64,000 nt of DNA. Origin: Roseiarcus sp963822215 (GTDB lineage Bacteria > Pseudomonadota > Alphaproteobacteria > Rhizobiales > Beijerinckiaceae). The first letter of the stretch is position 1. The number at the start of each line of letters is the position of its first letter. Location of the stretch: NCBI GenBank assembly GCA_963822215.1, contig CAWGGX010000013.1, positions 168,057-232,056 on the forward strand, given 5' to 3'. A model generated the notes under the pieces. It ran no database searches, was not told where the DNA came from, and saw nothing but the letters and a program-made list of their open reading frames with translations. Position numbers and translations under genes: made by a program. This document shows positions 16,855-25,254 of this stretch, piece by piece.

Positions 16855-18422
16855 GCCGCGGCCTTTTCCGCCTCGCGCGCGGCCTTCCAGTTCCAGACGA
16901 GCAGTTCATGCAATCGGTTGTTCTTCGTCGCCCCGGACACCATGCGCTCGAGGACGTCGGTCAGATAAGTCTCGGGATCGACGCCGTGCAGTTTGCAAGT
17001 GTTGAGGAGCGACGCAAGAATCGCCCAGGTCTCACCGCCGCCTTCGTCGCCACAGAACAGACTATTTTTCTTTCCGATGGATATCGGCCGGATCGAACGC
17101 TCGACAATGTTCGTGTCCGGCTCCAGCCGCCCGTCCTCCAGGAACAGCGTCAGGCCCGACCACCGTTCGAGCGCGTAGTCGATCGCCCCGACCAGGGTCG
17201 ACTTTCGAGATATGCCGTCTTTGGTGGCTTCGAGCCGCGCCTTCAAGGCCTCCATCAGCGGCTTCGTCTCGGCCTGCCGGACCGCGCGGCGTTGGTCAGC
17301 CTCGAGACCGCGGATCCGCTTCTCAATCGCGTAGACGGCAGCGATGCGTTCGATGACCTCTTTGGCGAATGGCGAGTTCGTCGTCTTGTGGACGTCGACG
17401 AAGTTTCTTCGCGCGTGAACGAGACAAAATGCCAGGCGGATTTTCCCCGACGTCTTCTTGTCGCCCGCCAGCGAGGCATAGGCGGCATAACCGTCGACTT
17501 GCAGCACACCCTCAAACCCGGTCAGTTGGGTCAGGATCTCCCTCTTGCCCCGACCGCCCGCGAAGACGTACGCGACCGCCGGAGGCGCCGGCCCTTTCCA
17601 TGACCGATCGTCCGTCGCATGCGCCCAGAACTGGCAGACTTTTGTTCGGCCTCGCCCAGGATCGAGCACCCGCACCGGCGTTTCGTCGCAGAACAGGCGA
17701 GGATGGCTGTGCATGGCCGCGAGTTGCAGGTCATAGAGCCCCTTCACCGTCCATGCCGCCCGCTTCATCCAGCGCGCCAGCGTCTGGCGGTCGACGGCGA
17801 GGCCATGGCCGGCAAGGATCTGCGTCTGGCGATACAGCGTCGAGCCCCAGGCGAACTTCGCCGAGGCGATCCATGCGACGAGGGCCGTCGAGGCCATGCC
17901 GCTCTCAATCAGGCGGGGGCGCGCCTTGGCCTGAACCACCGTGCCCTCGCAGGCCCGACAGGCGTATTTGGGGCGGATCGTGCGAAGGATCCGAAGCACC
18001 GCGGGAACTCGATCGACCACGTCGTTGACGTCCTCGCCAATGCGGTGCAACCCGCCCGTGCAGCACGGACACGTCGTCGTCTCCGGCTCGATCGTCACAT
18101 CGACGCGGGGGAGATGCGTGGGCAAGGCCCCGATGTTCCGGTTGCGCTTCTTCCGTCCTTCCGAACCGGTCTTGTTCCCGCCCTCGTCCGGGCCGTCGTC
18201 ATTCGCCGGCGCCGAGAGCGCAGCTTCCGTCGCGACGTCGCTCAGCCCCAGCGATAATTGCTCCGCGATGATGACGGCGCTCTTTTCCGACCGCGACCCG
18301 AAAATGATCGTCCTCAGCTTCACGATCGTCGCCTGCAAGGACTCGATTTCGCCTTTGCAGGCGAGCACCATCTCGATCAAACGATCGGGGTCGCGAGGCA
18401 GGGTTTCGGGGCGAAGCGCCAT
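16851..18422 (-). CDS. tnpC: IS66 TnpC transposase
   Basis: The 523-residue DDE transposase of IS66 has an N-terminal leucine-rich helical domain (CKGEIESLQATIVKLRTIIFGSRSEKS) and a zinc-binding segment (CPCC, CRAC) with a KYACRACEG motif. The catalytic core has DETPVRVLDPGRGRTK and VDGYAAYASL, and the family end SIRPISIGKKNSLFCGDEGG is present. Full length and apparently intact. Confidence 0.95.
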   Translation of the reverse strand: MALRPETLPRDPDRLIEMVLACKGEIESLQATIVKLRTIIFGSRSEKSAVIIAEQLSLGLSDVATEAALSAPANDDGPDEGGNKTGSEGRKKRNRNIGALPTHLPRVDVTIEPETTTCPCCTGGLHRIGEDVNDVVDRVPAVLRILRTIRPKYACRACEGTVVQAKARPRLIESGMASTALVAWIASAKFAWGSTLYRQTQILAGHGLAVDRQTLARWMKRAAWTVKGLYDLQLAAMHSHPRLFCDETPVRVLDPGRGRTKVCQFWAHATDDRSWKGPAPPAVAYVFAGGRGKREILTQLTGFEGVLQVDGYAAYASLAGDKKTSGKIRLAFCLVHARRNFVDVHKTTNSPFAKEVIERIAAVYAIEKRIRGLEADQRRAVRQAETKPLMEALKARLEATKDGISRKSTLVGAIDYALERWSGLTLFLEDGRLEPDTNIVERSIRPISIGKKNSLFCGDEGGGETWAILASLLNTCKLHGVDPETYLTDVLERMVSGATKNNRLHELLVWNWKAAREAEKAAA

Positions 18423-18472
18423 GCAACAACACTAGCAAAAAACGCCCTGAATCGCCAGCAAAAGCAAGCGTT

Positions 18473-18826
18473 TCAAGCGATCTTATTGGGCCTTCTCACA
18501 GCCTTCTGAGCAACATGGGTCCAGTCCAATCCCGCCACCAGAACCGAGAGCTGCGTCGCCGTCAGAACAACCGCGCCGTCTTGAATAGGAGGAAAGGTGA
18601 ATGCGTTTTCTTCGAGCCATTTTGTCATCAGGACCATCCCGGTTCCGTCCCAGAAAATCATCTTGAGCCGATCTTTCCGCTTCGACCTGAAGACAAAAAT
18701 ATTGCCGCAGTAGGGATCGGCCCCCAATGCCTGTGCGACCATCGCAACCAAGCCATGGACCCCGCGGCGGAAATCAATCGGTCGCGACGCCACCAATACC
18801 TTCAAGTCGCCGCGAAGGCCGATCAC
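18473..18826 (-). CDS. tnpB: IS66 TnpB accessory protein
   Basis: 117 residues with the TnpB/Orf34 signature: SRPIDFRRGVHGLVAMV followed by GNIFVFRSKRKDRLKMIFWDG. The protein is required for IS66 transposition in experimentally studied elements; its biochemical role is unclear. The start overlaps the tnpA stop (ATGA at 18823-18826). Confidence 0.95.
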   Translation of the reverse strand: MIGLRGDLKVLVASRPIDFRRGVHGLVAMVAQALGADPYCGNIFVFRSKRKDRLKMIFWDGTGMVLMTKWLEENAFTFPPIQDGAVVLTATQLSVLVAGLDWTHVAQKAVRRPNKIA

Positions 18827-19290
18827 GACGTGCGACGCAGAGCGGCCAACACAACCGAAAGCGTCTTGGCGTCGACGCCCTCGGGAACATGAACGCGCGC
18901 GCCAGCCGTCTCAATCTCAATCATCCGTCGGGGCGATCCCGATGCAGGCGCACCTTCGCTACCGCCCATCTCATTCGTGTTGGCAATCGCTACCGGGACG
19001 AAAAGCGGCGCCTGCGTCGCCCCCGCTTCCAAAGCCTGCGCCCTTGCGCGTCTTCGCCAATAATGCAGCAGGCCGCCATTGACGCCATTCTGACGCGCCA
19101 CCGCTGCGATATTCGCGCCTGGCTCAAAGCTCTCCGACAAAATCCGCGCCCGCTCCTCATCGCTCCTGCGCAGGTGGCGCGTCGTTCCGGTGATCAACTC
19201 GACCCGGCGATAGCGAACACCGGCTGTGCGACTGTCTTTGTGAGTGTCATTATGACTGTCATTCTTCACGGCGCTATCCGACGCATCCAA
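18823..19290 (-). CDS. tnpA: IS66 TnpA accessory protein
   Basis: A 155-residue HTH protein of the IS66 OrfA type. The motif RRSDEERARILSESFEPGANIAAVARQNGVNGGLLHYWRRRAR is the DNA-binding helix-turn-helix. The C-terminal EGVDAKTLSVVLAALRR is characteristic. It is the first gene of the tnpABC-UPF0149 operon. Confidence 0.9.
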   Translation of the reverse strand: MDASDSAVKNDSHNDTHKDSRTAGVRYRRVELITGTTRHLRRSDEERARILSESFEPGANIAAVARQNGVNGGLLHYWRRRARAQALEAGATQAPLFVPVAIANTNEMGGSEGAPASGSPRRMIEIETAGARVHVPEGVDAKTLSVVLAALRRTS

Positions 19291-19372
19291 GGCCCGCTCA
19301 GGATGCTATCGAATGCCGCGCGACTTGGTAGGTCCGATCGCCGTGTGATCGCCGTGCCGCTTACTGAGGATC

Positions 19373-19458
19373 GATATCGCGCCCGCGTTCTCGCCAACCT
19401 CCGACGACGCGCAAAGTCTCTCGGCTACACGCTGCACGAGATGCCGGCGCCGGCATAG
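19373..19458 (+). pseudogene. IS110 transposase, C-terminal end
   Basis: After the second TGAGGATC copy the frame encodes YRARVLANLRRRAKSLGYTL and ends with HEMPAPA and TAG. It completes the IS110 transposase broken at 16154. The join Tyr-Glu-Asp-Arg-Tyr-Arg-Ala-Arg is the usual IS110 terminus. Confidence 0.85.
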
Positions 19459-19471
19459 TTTCTCAGGAAAC

Positions 19472-20161
19472 ACTCTCCAACCGCACCGCAATCGGCAATG
19501 GGTGATTCCACCCGACGCCAACGCCGCCTTCGTCGCAGCGATGGAAGACGTGCTGGAAACCTACCAGAAGCCGCGTGATCCCGAGCGGCCCTTGGTTTGT
19601 CTCGATGAAACGTCGAAACAGTTGGTCATCGAGACGCGCAAGCCGATCCCAGCCAAGCCGGGGCAACCGATACGGTACGACTACGAGTACGAACGCAACG
19701 GCGTGGCCAACATATTCATGACGTTCGCTCCGCTGGAGGGCTGGCGCAAAGTCAAGGTCACCGACCATCACGCCGCCGTCGATTACGCGCAGGTGCTCAA
19801 AGAACTATCCGACGTGCATCTTCCCGACGCCAAACAGATCGTCCTGGTTCAGGATAACCTGAGCACGCACACGGCGGCCTCGCTCTACGCGGCCTTCCCA
19901 CCAGAGGAGGCGCGCCGCCTCGCCAAGCGTTTCGAGTGGCACTATACGCCCAAACACGGAAGCTGGCTCGACATGGCAGAATCCGAACTTGCCGTCCTGA
20001 CCAACCGATGCCTCGATCGTCGCATCCCCGACAAGCCAACGCTCGGAAAAGAGATCGCCGCTTGGGAGGCCCATCGAAACAAACATCACGCCAAAGCCGA
20101 TTGGCAGTTCACGACCAACGATGCCCGCGTCAAACTCAAGAGGCTATACCCCCAATTTTGA
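19472..20161 (+). pseudogene. IS630 transposase, C-terminal catalytic part
   Basis: The DDE domain of the IS630 transposase begun at 14200: first Asp in LVCLDETSK, second in IVLVQDNLSTH, Glu in HGSWLDMAESELAVL. It also has the family GWRKVKVTDHHA segment. The fragment is in frame with the upstream half through AAAC. A GTG at 19502 could start a truncated product, but the conserved TLQPH...QWV lies before it. Confidence 0.85.
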
Positions 20162-20175
20162 GCGACTCGGGCGAC

Positions 20176-20535
20176 TAGGGCCGACCAAGCCCGTGCAAGC
20201 TGGCACCCGTTGCCTCCGAGATCGTCCGTCTAACGCTCGCCACGGGCAATATTCCCCATGAACGGCGTCCGTTTACGATCTCGCATGTTGCTGCCTCGAG
20301 CGCGCCGCGCCAGCAGGATGCGGTCTGGCGCCGAGTTGGACGGGATCGAGCAGATTTGACGTCGAAAACCCTCTAGATCACAGCGGCTCAGCACATAGAC
20401 ATATTTGCCAGCCGCCTGATCACGTAAATCCGTGGGATCGGAGAGGTGCCAGACGAAGAAAGCGGTCGACTCATACCTTGGTTTGATCCACACGGCGAAT
20501 TCTGCCATGCTAAAGGTTGGGTGGGACGTATTCAC
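20176..20535. other. Non-coding region between IS630 and the response regulator
   Basis: No gene recognised on either strand. The ribosome-binding region of the following regulator (GGGTGGGA near 20520) lies at its end. No convincing promoter hexamers were identified. Confidence 0.4.
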
Positions 20536-21180
20536 ATGCGGGCCCCTCTAATGCCGTTCCATTCGAGCGAGAACGCGATTGTGCATGTTGTCGACGACGA
20601 TGCGTCGGTGCGCGGCGCGTTGGAAAATCTGTTTGATTCCGTGGGGCTTCGCGCCCGAACCTACGCGGCGGCGCGCGATTTTCTGAGCGCAACCCTTGCC
20701 GATCAACCCGGATGCATCGTTATCGACGTTCGCTTGCCCGATATCGGTGGGTTAGAATTCCAGGCCCAATTGATCAAGATGGGCGTTCGCCTCCCCGTTG
20801 TAATGATGACCGGCTTTGGCGACATTCCCATGTCGGTCCGCGCGATGAAGCGGGGCGCCGTGGATTTTCTGCCCAAGCCATTCCACGATCAGGACATGCT
20901 TGACGCGGTGATGACCGCCATCGAACGCGATCGGCAGCGGCGGGAAGCGGACGATGACGTTTCGCAGTTGCAGCAGCGATTTGAAACGCTGTCCCCCCGG
21001 GAAAAGCAGGTGATGCTGATGGTGACGGCCGGCAAGATGAATAAGCAGGTTGCCGGTGAACTGGGCATAAGCGAGATAACGGTGAAGATTCATCGAGGCG
21101 CAGCCATGCGAAAAATGGGCGCGCGGACCCTCCCTGATCTCGTCAGGTCGGCCGAAGCGCTCAGACCCAAGCGATCATGA
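20536..21180 (+). CDS. FixJ-type response regulator (receiver + LuxR HTH)
   Basis: About 214 residues. The receiver domain has the acidic pair in IVHVVDDDAS, the phospho-acceptor Asp in CIVIDVRLPD, Thr in VVMMTGFGD and Lys in DFLPKPFHD. A LuxR/GerE HTH follows: LSPREKQVMLMVTAGKMNKQVAGELGISEITVKIHRGAAMRKM. Such proteins are activated by PAS/GAF histidine kinases and bind DNA in the cytoplasm. ATG 20536 is preferred for its purine-rich upstream stretch; ATG 20551 is also possible. It may be the output partner of the kinase at 8.1-13.7 kb, whose nearest side it faces across the IS nest. Confidence 0.9.
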   Translation: MRAPLMPFHSSENAIVHVVDDDASVRGALENLFDSVGLRARTYAAARDFLSATLADQPGCIVIDVRLPDIGGLEFQAQLIKMGVRLPVVMMTGFGDIPMSVRAMKRGAVDFLPKPFHDQDMLDAVMTAIERDRQRREADDDVSQLQQRFETLSPREKQVMLMVTAGKMNKQVAGELGISEITVKIHRGAAMRKMGARTLPDLVRSAEALRPKRS

Positions 21181-21286
21181 AGTGCAAGCATAATACTTGT
21201 GTATGATTCCCGGGCGCCGCACGCGCACGCGACAATCGCCAGCCTCCGCCCGCTGTCTGCGAGCGATCTCAGCGGAAAGGTGCAAC

Positions 21287-21658
21287 GTGGCTGGGGAGCC
21301 AGTAGTCTCTGTCGTCGACGACGATGAACCATTCCGCGTTGCGCTTATTGATTCGCTTGCCTCCGTGGGGTACCGGGCGCGCGGTTTTGCTTCTGCAGAG
21401 GAATTTGTCGCAGAGGACGGCGGAAGTCTATGTGATTGCGTGATTACTGACATTCACATGCCGGGCATGAGCGGGTTTGATCTCAAGCGGCTGCTTTCGG
21501 CTCGCGACTCCAAGGTGCCGGTCATCATGATCACCGCGCGTGCAGAGCCCGGGCTAGAAGCAAAAGCGGCCGCCGCCGGCGCCGTTTGCTTGCTCAGAAA
21601 GCCATTCGACCCAAGCGCTTTAATCGGCTGTCTCGATAGGGCTCTAAGCGGCCGATAG
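21287..21658 (+). CDS. Single-domain receiver protein (FixJ/CheY-like)
   Basis: About 123 residues forming only a receiver: VVSVVDDDEPFR acidic pocket, phospho-acceptor Asp in CVITDIHMPG, Thr in VIMITARAE, Lys in CLLRKPFD. There is no output domain. GTG 21287 is chosen because GGAAAGG lies 6 bases upstream and the fold starts immediately. It follows the FixJ-type regulator by about 100 bases on the same strand. Possible roles are a phosphate sink or a connector for the large kinase; the sequence does not decide. Confidence 0.85.
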   Translation: MAGEPVVSVVDDDEPFRVALIDSLASVGYRARGFASAEEFVAEDGGSLCDCVITDIHMPGMSGFDLKRLLSARDSKVPVIMITARAEPGLEAKAAAAGAVCLLRKPFDPSALIGCLDRALSGR

Positions 21659-22555
21659 CCGATGCGATATGCAGACTCCGCCAAATGGAGAGCGTCCCTA
21701 TCGCGAGAGATTCCGTCGCGACTTTGACGCCAGCCGATGGCGCGGCGATCACGGACTTTTGGGCGCCAACGCCTCGAGAGATCGGACCGCATCCAAAACC
21801 TTGGCCAAATAGGGCTCGCCGCGCTTCTCCGTCGAGGACCGAGGCGCATGATCCGATGCGCGGCGAACTTTGACTTTTCGATAACCAGGAACGGCTGAGC
21901 GCTGTCGCCGATGCCGACATATGCCGCGCCGAATCGAAGAGCGCCCAGCCCGCAAGCTGCGGCGCGAGCCAACGGCAAGACGTCGAAAGTCCGCGCTTGC
22001 TTCGACCACGTCGTCGCTCGACGGATCCGGCCGATCAGCGTCGCGATTCGAACCATCGGTCTGGCTGGCGCCAAAATGAAAATCGGGCTCGCCGACATCA
22101 CGCACGCCACAAATCGTGCAGTTTGGCCGACGACGCGAGCCGCGACAGCGTGATCCTGCCGACAAACCCGCCCGCGGCGTTGAGATCATCGTCCCTTGCC
22201 CAGACCCAAGCGGCTCGATCAGCTCAAATCCGAGCGCGACGCGGCCCGCCTGGTTGGCGCGGCCCATCATCTCGCAAGAAAGGCAGTTCTTGGCGCCATG
22301 CTCGTCGAGCGCCCCGCAGTTCTCGGGCGGAGCTGGAAAAACATGGCCCCGCAACACGCGGAGACTCGACGCTCGACGTGGGCGCCAAGTGCTTTTGAAT
22401 CACGCGTTCGAGGCGCTAACCACTCATACATCGATATGAGCGCCGTTTCCAAAGGCTTGATGGCGGGGCGCGAAAAAGTCCTGCAGGATTGCGCCACAAA
22501 TTGCTTCGCGAAAAGCCACAACGCGCAAGCTCGCATTTCCTCCAAGGAAAAAGTC
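21659..22555. other. About 900 bases with no recognisable gene
   Basis: Several long frames are open on both strands because of GC bias, but none shows a family motif or a ribosome site. The last part, from about 22440, forms the leader of the epoxide hydrolase gene. Confidence 0.4.
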
Positions 22556-23911
22556 ATGTCGCCAATGTCGTCATCTTCCACCCGACGCAGCTTACTTGCC
22601 GCCTCAGCAGCCGTTGGCGCCGTCAGCATTCGTCCTATGCATTTGGCCGCGGCGGCGGCCGACGAGAAGTCCAGTCAGACGTCGAACCAAGGAGATCTAT
22701 CGATGGATACGGCCATAGACAACGCAATCCGCCCCTTCCGCGTCAACATTCCGGAGACGGCCCTCGTCGACCTGCGCAGGCGCATAGGCGTGACCCAGTG
22801 GCCCGACCGGGAAACTGTCGCAGATCAATCGCAAGGCCCACAGCTCGCGACGCTGCAAAAACTGGCGCGCTATTGGATGACAGAGTACGACTGGCGCAAA
22901 GTCGAGGCGAGGCTGAACGCCCTGCCGAATTTCATGACCATGATCGATGGGCTGGACATCCACTTCATTCACGTTCGTTCGAAACACAAGAACGCGTTGC
23001 CGCTCATCGTCACGCACGGTTGGCCGGGGTCGATCATCGAGCAGTTGAAGATTGTCGACCCGCTCACCGACCCCACGGTTCATGGCGGGAGCGCATCGGA
23101 CGCCTTCGATCTGGTGATTCCGTCGATGCCCGGTTACGGGTTCTCTGGCAAGCCGACGACGACCGGCTGGGGCCCTGAGCGCATCGCCCGCGCTTGGGTC
23201 ACGCTCATGAAACACCTTGGCTACAAGCATTTTGTCGCGCAGGGCGGCGATTGGGGCGCGATCATCACGGACGTGATGGCGGCCCAGGGGCATCCGGAGC
23301 TGCTTGGCATTCACTCCAACATGCCCGGAGTGTTTTCGCCCGACGTCGACAAGGCTGCACTTACGGGCGCTCCGGCGCCGTCCGATCTCTCCGCGGACGA
23401 GAGACTCGCGTACGAGCGCCTGGCCTTCGTATATGCGAAGGGTATCGGCTACGGCTACCAGATGGGGTTGCGCCCGCAGGCGCTTTACGGCGTTGCCGAT
23501 TCTCCTGTCGGCATCGCTGGTTACTTCCTCGATCATGACGCACGGAGTCTGGCGCTCATCTCTCGGGCGTTTGACGGGCAGCCCGAAGGCCTGACACGGG
23601 ATGATGTCCTCGACAACGTCACGCTCACCTGGTTGACGAACTCGTTTGTTTCCGGGGCGCGCCTCTATTGGGAATGTCTTGAGAGCAAGGTTTCATTTTT
23701 CGGCGTCAAAGGCGTCTCCATCCCGGCAGCCGTGAGCGTTTTCCCTGACGAACTCTACCAGACGCCGCGGAGTTGGGCAGAGCGCGCGTATCCCAAGCTC
23801 ATCTACTACAACAAAGTCGATAAAGGTGGACACTTTGCGGCCTGGGAACAGCCGGCGCTCTTCACTGCAGAGATGCGAGCGTCGTTCAAATCGCTGCGCC
23901 AGGCCACGTAA
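22556..23911 (+). CDS. Tat-exported epoxide hydrolase (alpha/beta hydrolase)
   Basis: A 451-residue enzyme likely to hydrolyse epoxides to diols outside the cytoplasm. The N-terminus carries a twin-arginine signal (STRRSLLAASAAVGAVS). An epoxide-hydrolase N-terminal domain (IRPFRVNIPETALVDLRRRI) is followed by the alpha/beta fold with the HGWPGS oxyanion motif (154-159), nucleophile Asp232 in QGGDWGA and the catalytic His near 426 in DKGGHFAAWEQP. ATG 22556 is chosen because AAGGA lies just upstream and the Tat signal begins there. It is close to EHN-domain hydrolases related to juvenile-hormone and microsomal epoxide hydrolases. Confidence 0.88.
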   Translation: MSPMSSSSTRRSLLAASAAVGAVSIRPMHLAAAAADEKSSQTSNQGDLSMDTAIDNAIRPFRVNIPETALVDLRRRIGVTQWPDRETVADQSQGPQLATLQKLARYWMTEYDWRKVEARLNALPNFMTMIDGLDIHFIHVRSKHKNALPLIVTHGWPGSIIEQLKIVDPLTDPTVHGGSASDAFDLVIPSMPGYGFSGKPTTTGWGPERIARAWVTLMKHLGYKHFVAQGGDWGAIITDVMAAQGHPELLGIHSNMPGVFSPDVDKAALTGAPAPSDLSADERLAYERLAFVYAKGIGYGYQMGLRPQALYGVADSPVGIAGYFLDHDARSLALISRAFDGQPEGLTRDDVLDNVTLTWLTNSFVSGARLYWECLESKVSFFGVKGVSIPAAVSVFPDELYQTPRSWAERAYPKLIYYNKVDKGGHFAAWEQPALFTAEMRASFKSLRQAT

Positions 23912-23953
23912 GTAAACGTCCAGCCGCTCCTGTGCAGCTATATTCAATACTGA

Positions 23954-24076
23954 GATGATGCTGCCCACACGATCTGCCCGTACTCCAAGGCCGTCCACGG
24001 CAATATTGACGTAACGACCACCCTCGTTCGAACCGAGCCCTCGTCCACGCACAACTTTGCAGAAGTGGAGAAATAG
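23954..24076 (+). pseudogene. C-terminal scrap of an Ohr/OsmC peroxide-resistance protein
   Basis: About 40 codons read DDAAHTICPYSKAVHGNIDV and then TTTLVRTEPSSTHNFAEVEK. AHxxCPYSxAxxGNIDV is the second-cysteine motif near the end of Ohr/OsmC organic hydroperoxide reductases. The N-terminal half with the first reactive Cys is missing and an in-frame stop precedes the fragment. Confidence 0.6.
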
Positions 24077-24078
24077 AT

Positions 24079-24210
24079 ATGGACGACTTCGAAATTGTCG
24101 ATTCGAGCTTCACGGCGATCGTCAACGCCCCGTTGGATAGGATCGACATTCCGACCTGGTGCTTCAATCTCTCGGCGGGCATGAATGGCGAAATTGGCAG
24201 CCTGATCTGA
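24079..24210 (+). pseudogene. Short truncated reading frame of unknown family
   Basis: 43 codons starting MDDFEIVDSSFTAIVNAPLD and ending in TGA shortly afterwards. The opening looks like the start of a larger enzyme whose body is lost, followed by an unrelated tail. It begins two bases after the stop of the Ohr-like fragment. Not assigned. Confidence 0.35.
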
Positions 24211-24360
24211 AAGACACGATCAAGGGCCCAAGTGTTCGCACTGCAACAGGAGGGCTTCGATCGTCCGAGCTCCCCTGTTTGACTTAGCAAAATTGGGCAC
24301 ATGCCATGTCACATCTATCACGGTCATCCTAGTTGATGGACCAGTCATCAAGGAGCAATC

Positions 24361-25143
24361 ATGAAACTCGCAGGTAAGAAGGCTCTCATCACCGGCGGAA
24401 ACAGCGGCATCGGCCTGGCCACCGCCCGCCTTTTCGTTGCAGAAGGCGCTGAAATCGCGATTACCGGACGGGACCAGAAGACGCTGGGTGAAGCAGTCGC
24501 CGAACTGGGATCCAACGCGCGCGGCTACCGCGCTGACGTTACTGTGGCGGACGACCGCAAGCGGCTCTTCGCGGATCTAGCCAAGGATTTCGGAAAGCTG
24601 GACATCGTCTTCGCCAATGCCGGAATTGGCGGCAGGACGCCGACCGGCGCTACGGACGAAGCAGTGTTTGAGAATATCGTCCACACTAACCTGAATGGCG
24701 CGTTCTTCACCATCAACTCCGCCGCTTCTCTGTTGAACAACGGCGCCAGCATCATCTTCAACGGATCGGTGCACAACTATATGGGCCAGGCCGGCCAAGC
24801 GGCCTATGCGGCCACGAAGGGCGGGGTGGTCTCCATGGCGCGTGCGATCGCTGCCGACTTTGCGCCGCGCAACATTCGCGTCAATGTCGTCGCGCCCGGA
24901 GCGACCAAAACTCCCATCTGGAAGCGCGGGTCTCTCGCCTCGATGTCGGCTGAACAATCCGCCGAGCTGGCTGATTGGTACTCCTCGACGGTTCCTCTGG
25001 GCCGATGGGGCGAACCTGAAGAACTCGCGAAGGCTGTACTTTTCCTGGCTTCTGAGGATTCGTCGTACATCAATGCGGTCGAGCTGCTGGTGGATGGCGG
25101 ATTAACGGGTGCTCCTTTCGGGGCGCCCATTCTTCGCGGCTAG
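24361..25143 (+). CDS. SDR-family oxidoreductase
   Basis: A 260-residue classical short-chain dehydrogenase/reductase. It has cofactor motif TGGNSGIG (11-18), NAG (86-88), catalytic Ser136, Tyr149 and Lys153 (YAATK), and the C-terminal DGGLTG typical of the family. Arg37 in ITGRDQ after the second beta-strand suggests NADP(H) preference. The substrate cannot be deduced; similar proteins act on small alcohols and ketones. AAGGAGC lies just before ATG 24361. Intact. Confidence 0.9.
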   Translation: MKLAGKKALITGGNSGIGLATARLFVAEGAEIAITGRDQKTLGEAVAELGSNARGYRADVTVADDRKRLFADLAKDFGKLDIVFANAGIGGRTPTGATDEAVFENIVHTNLNGAFFTINSAASLLNNGASIIFNGSVHNYMGQAGQAAYAATKGGVVSMARAIAADFAPRNIRVNVVAPGATKTPIWKRGSLASMSAEQSAELADWYSSTVPLGRWGEPEELAKAVLFLASEDSSYINAVELLVDGGLTGAPFGAPILRG

Positions 25144-25254
25144 GCGCGGAATGCCGCCCGTCGAAGATTCAAGTCGTTTGAGAAATGCTCCGCCGCCTCA
25201 TTCCTTCGTAGATAAAACCGTGACGGCGATCCCCCCGGAACACCCGAGGTACCC

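Larger units (their letters stand above)
16155..19364 (-). mobile_element. IS66-family element with a UPF0149 passenger gene
   Basis: The ends GTAAGCGG at 16155 and the inverted CCGCTTAC ending at 19364 are typical IS66 termini. The 8-bp target duplication TGAGGATC (16147-16154 and 19365-19372) is perfect. The 3.2-kb element carries tnpA, tnpB and tnpC on the minus strand plus an extra gene downstream of tnpC. An intact duplication indicates a fairly recent insertion. Confidence 0.95.
14659..19471 (+). mobile_element. IS110-family element inside IS630, itself interrupted by IS66
   Basis: AAAC occurs at both junctions (14655-14658 and 19468-19471), consistent with a short core shared by target and element. 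There are no inverted repeats, as is usual for IS110. Without the IS66 insertion and its target duplication the element is about 1.6 kb, with a long non-coding left end (about 226 bp) before the transposase and a very short right end (about 13 bp). That is the IS110/IS621 layout. Confidence 0.8.
14122..20175 (+). mobile_element. IS630-family element, interrupted by IS110 and IS66
   Basis: The outer ends GTCGCTCGCGTCC (14122 onward) and the inverted GTCGCCCGAGTCG (ending 20175) are near-matching and each is flanked by TA, the IS630 target dinucleotide (14120-14121 and 20176-20177). Removing the inner insertion 14659-19471 leaves about 1.24 kb, a normal IS630 size, with a continuous transposase frame. 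Confidence 0.8.

Noticed and set aside
21454..22357. Two long minus-strand frames between the receiver protein and the epoxide hydrolase
   Set aside because: They overlap each other and the receiver gene, and no domain was recognisable in either.
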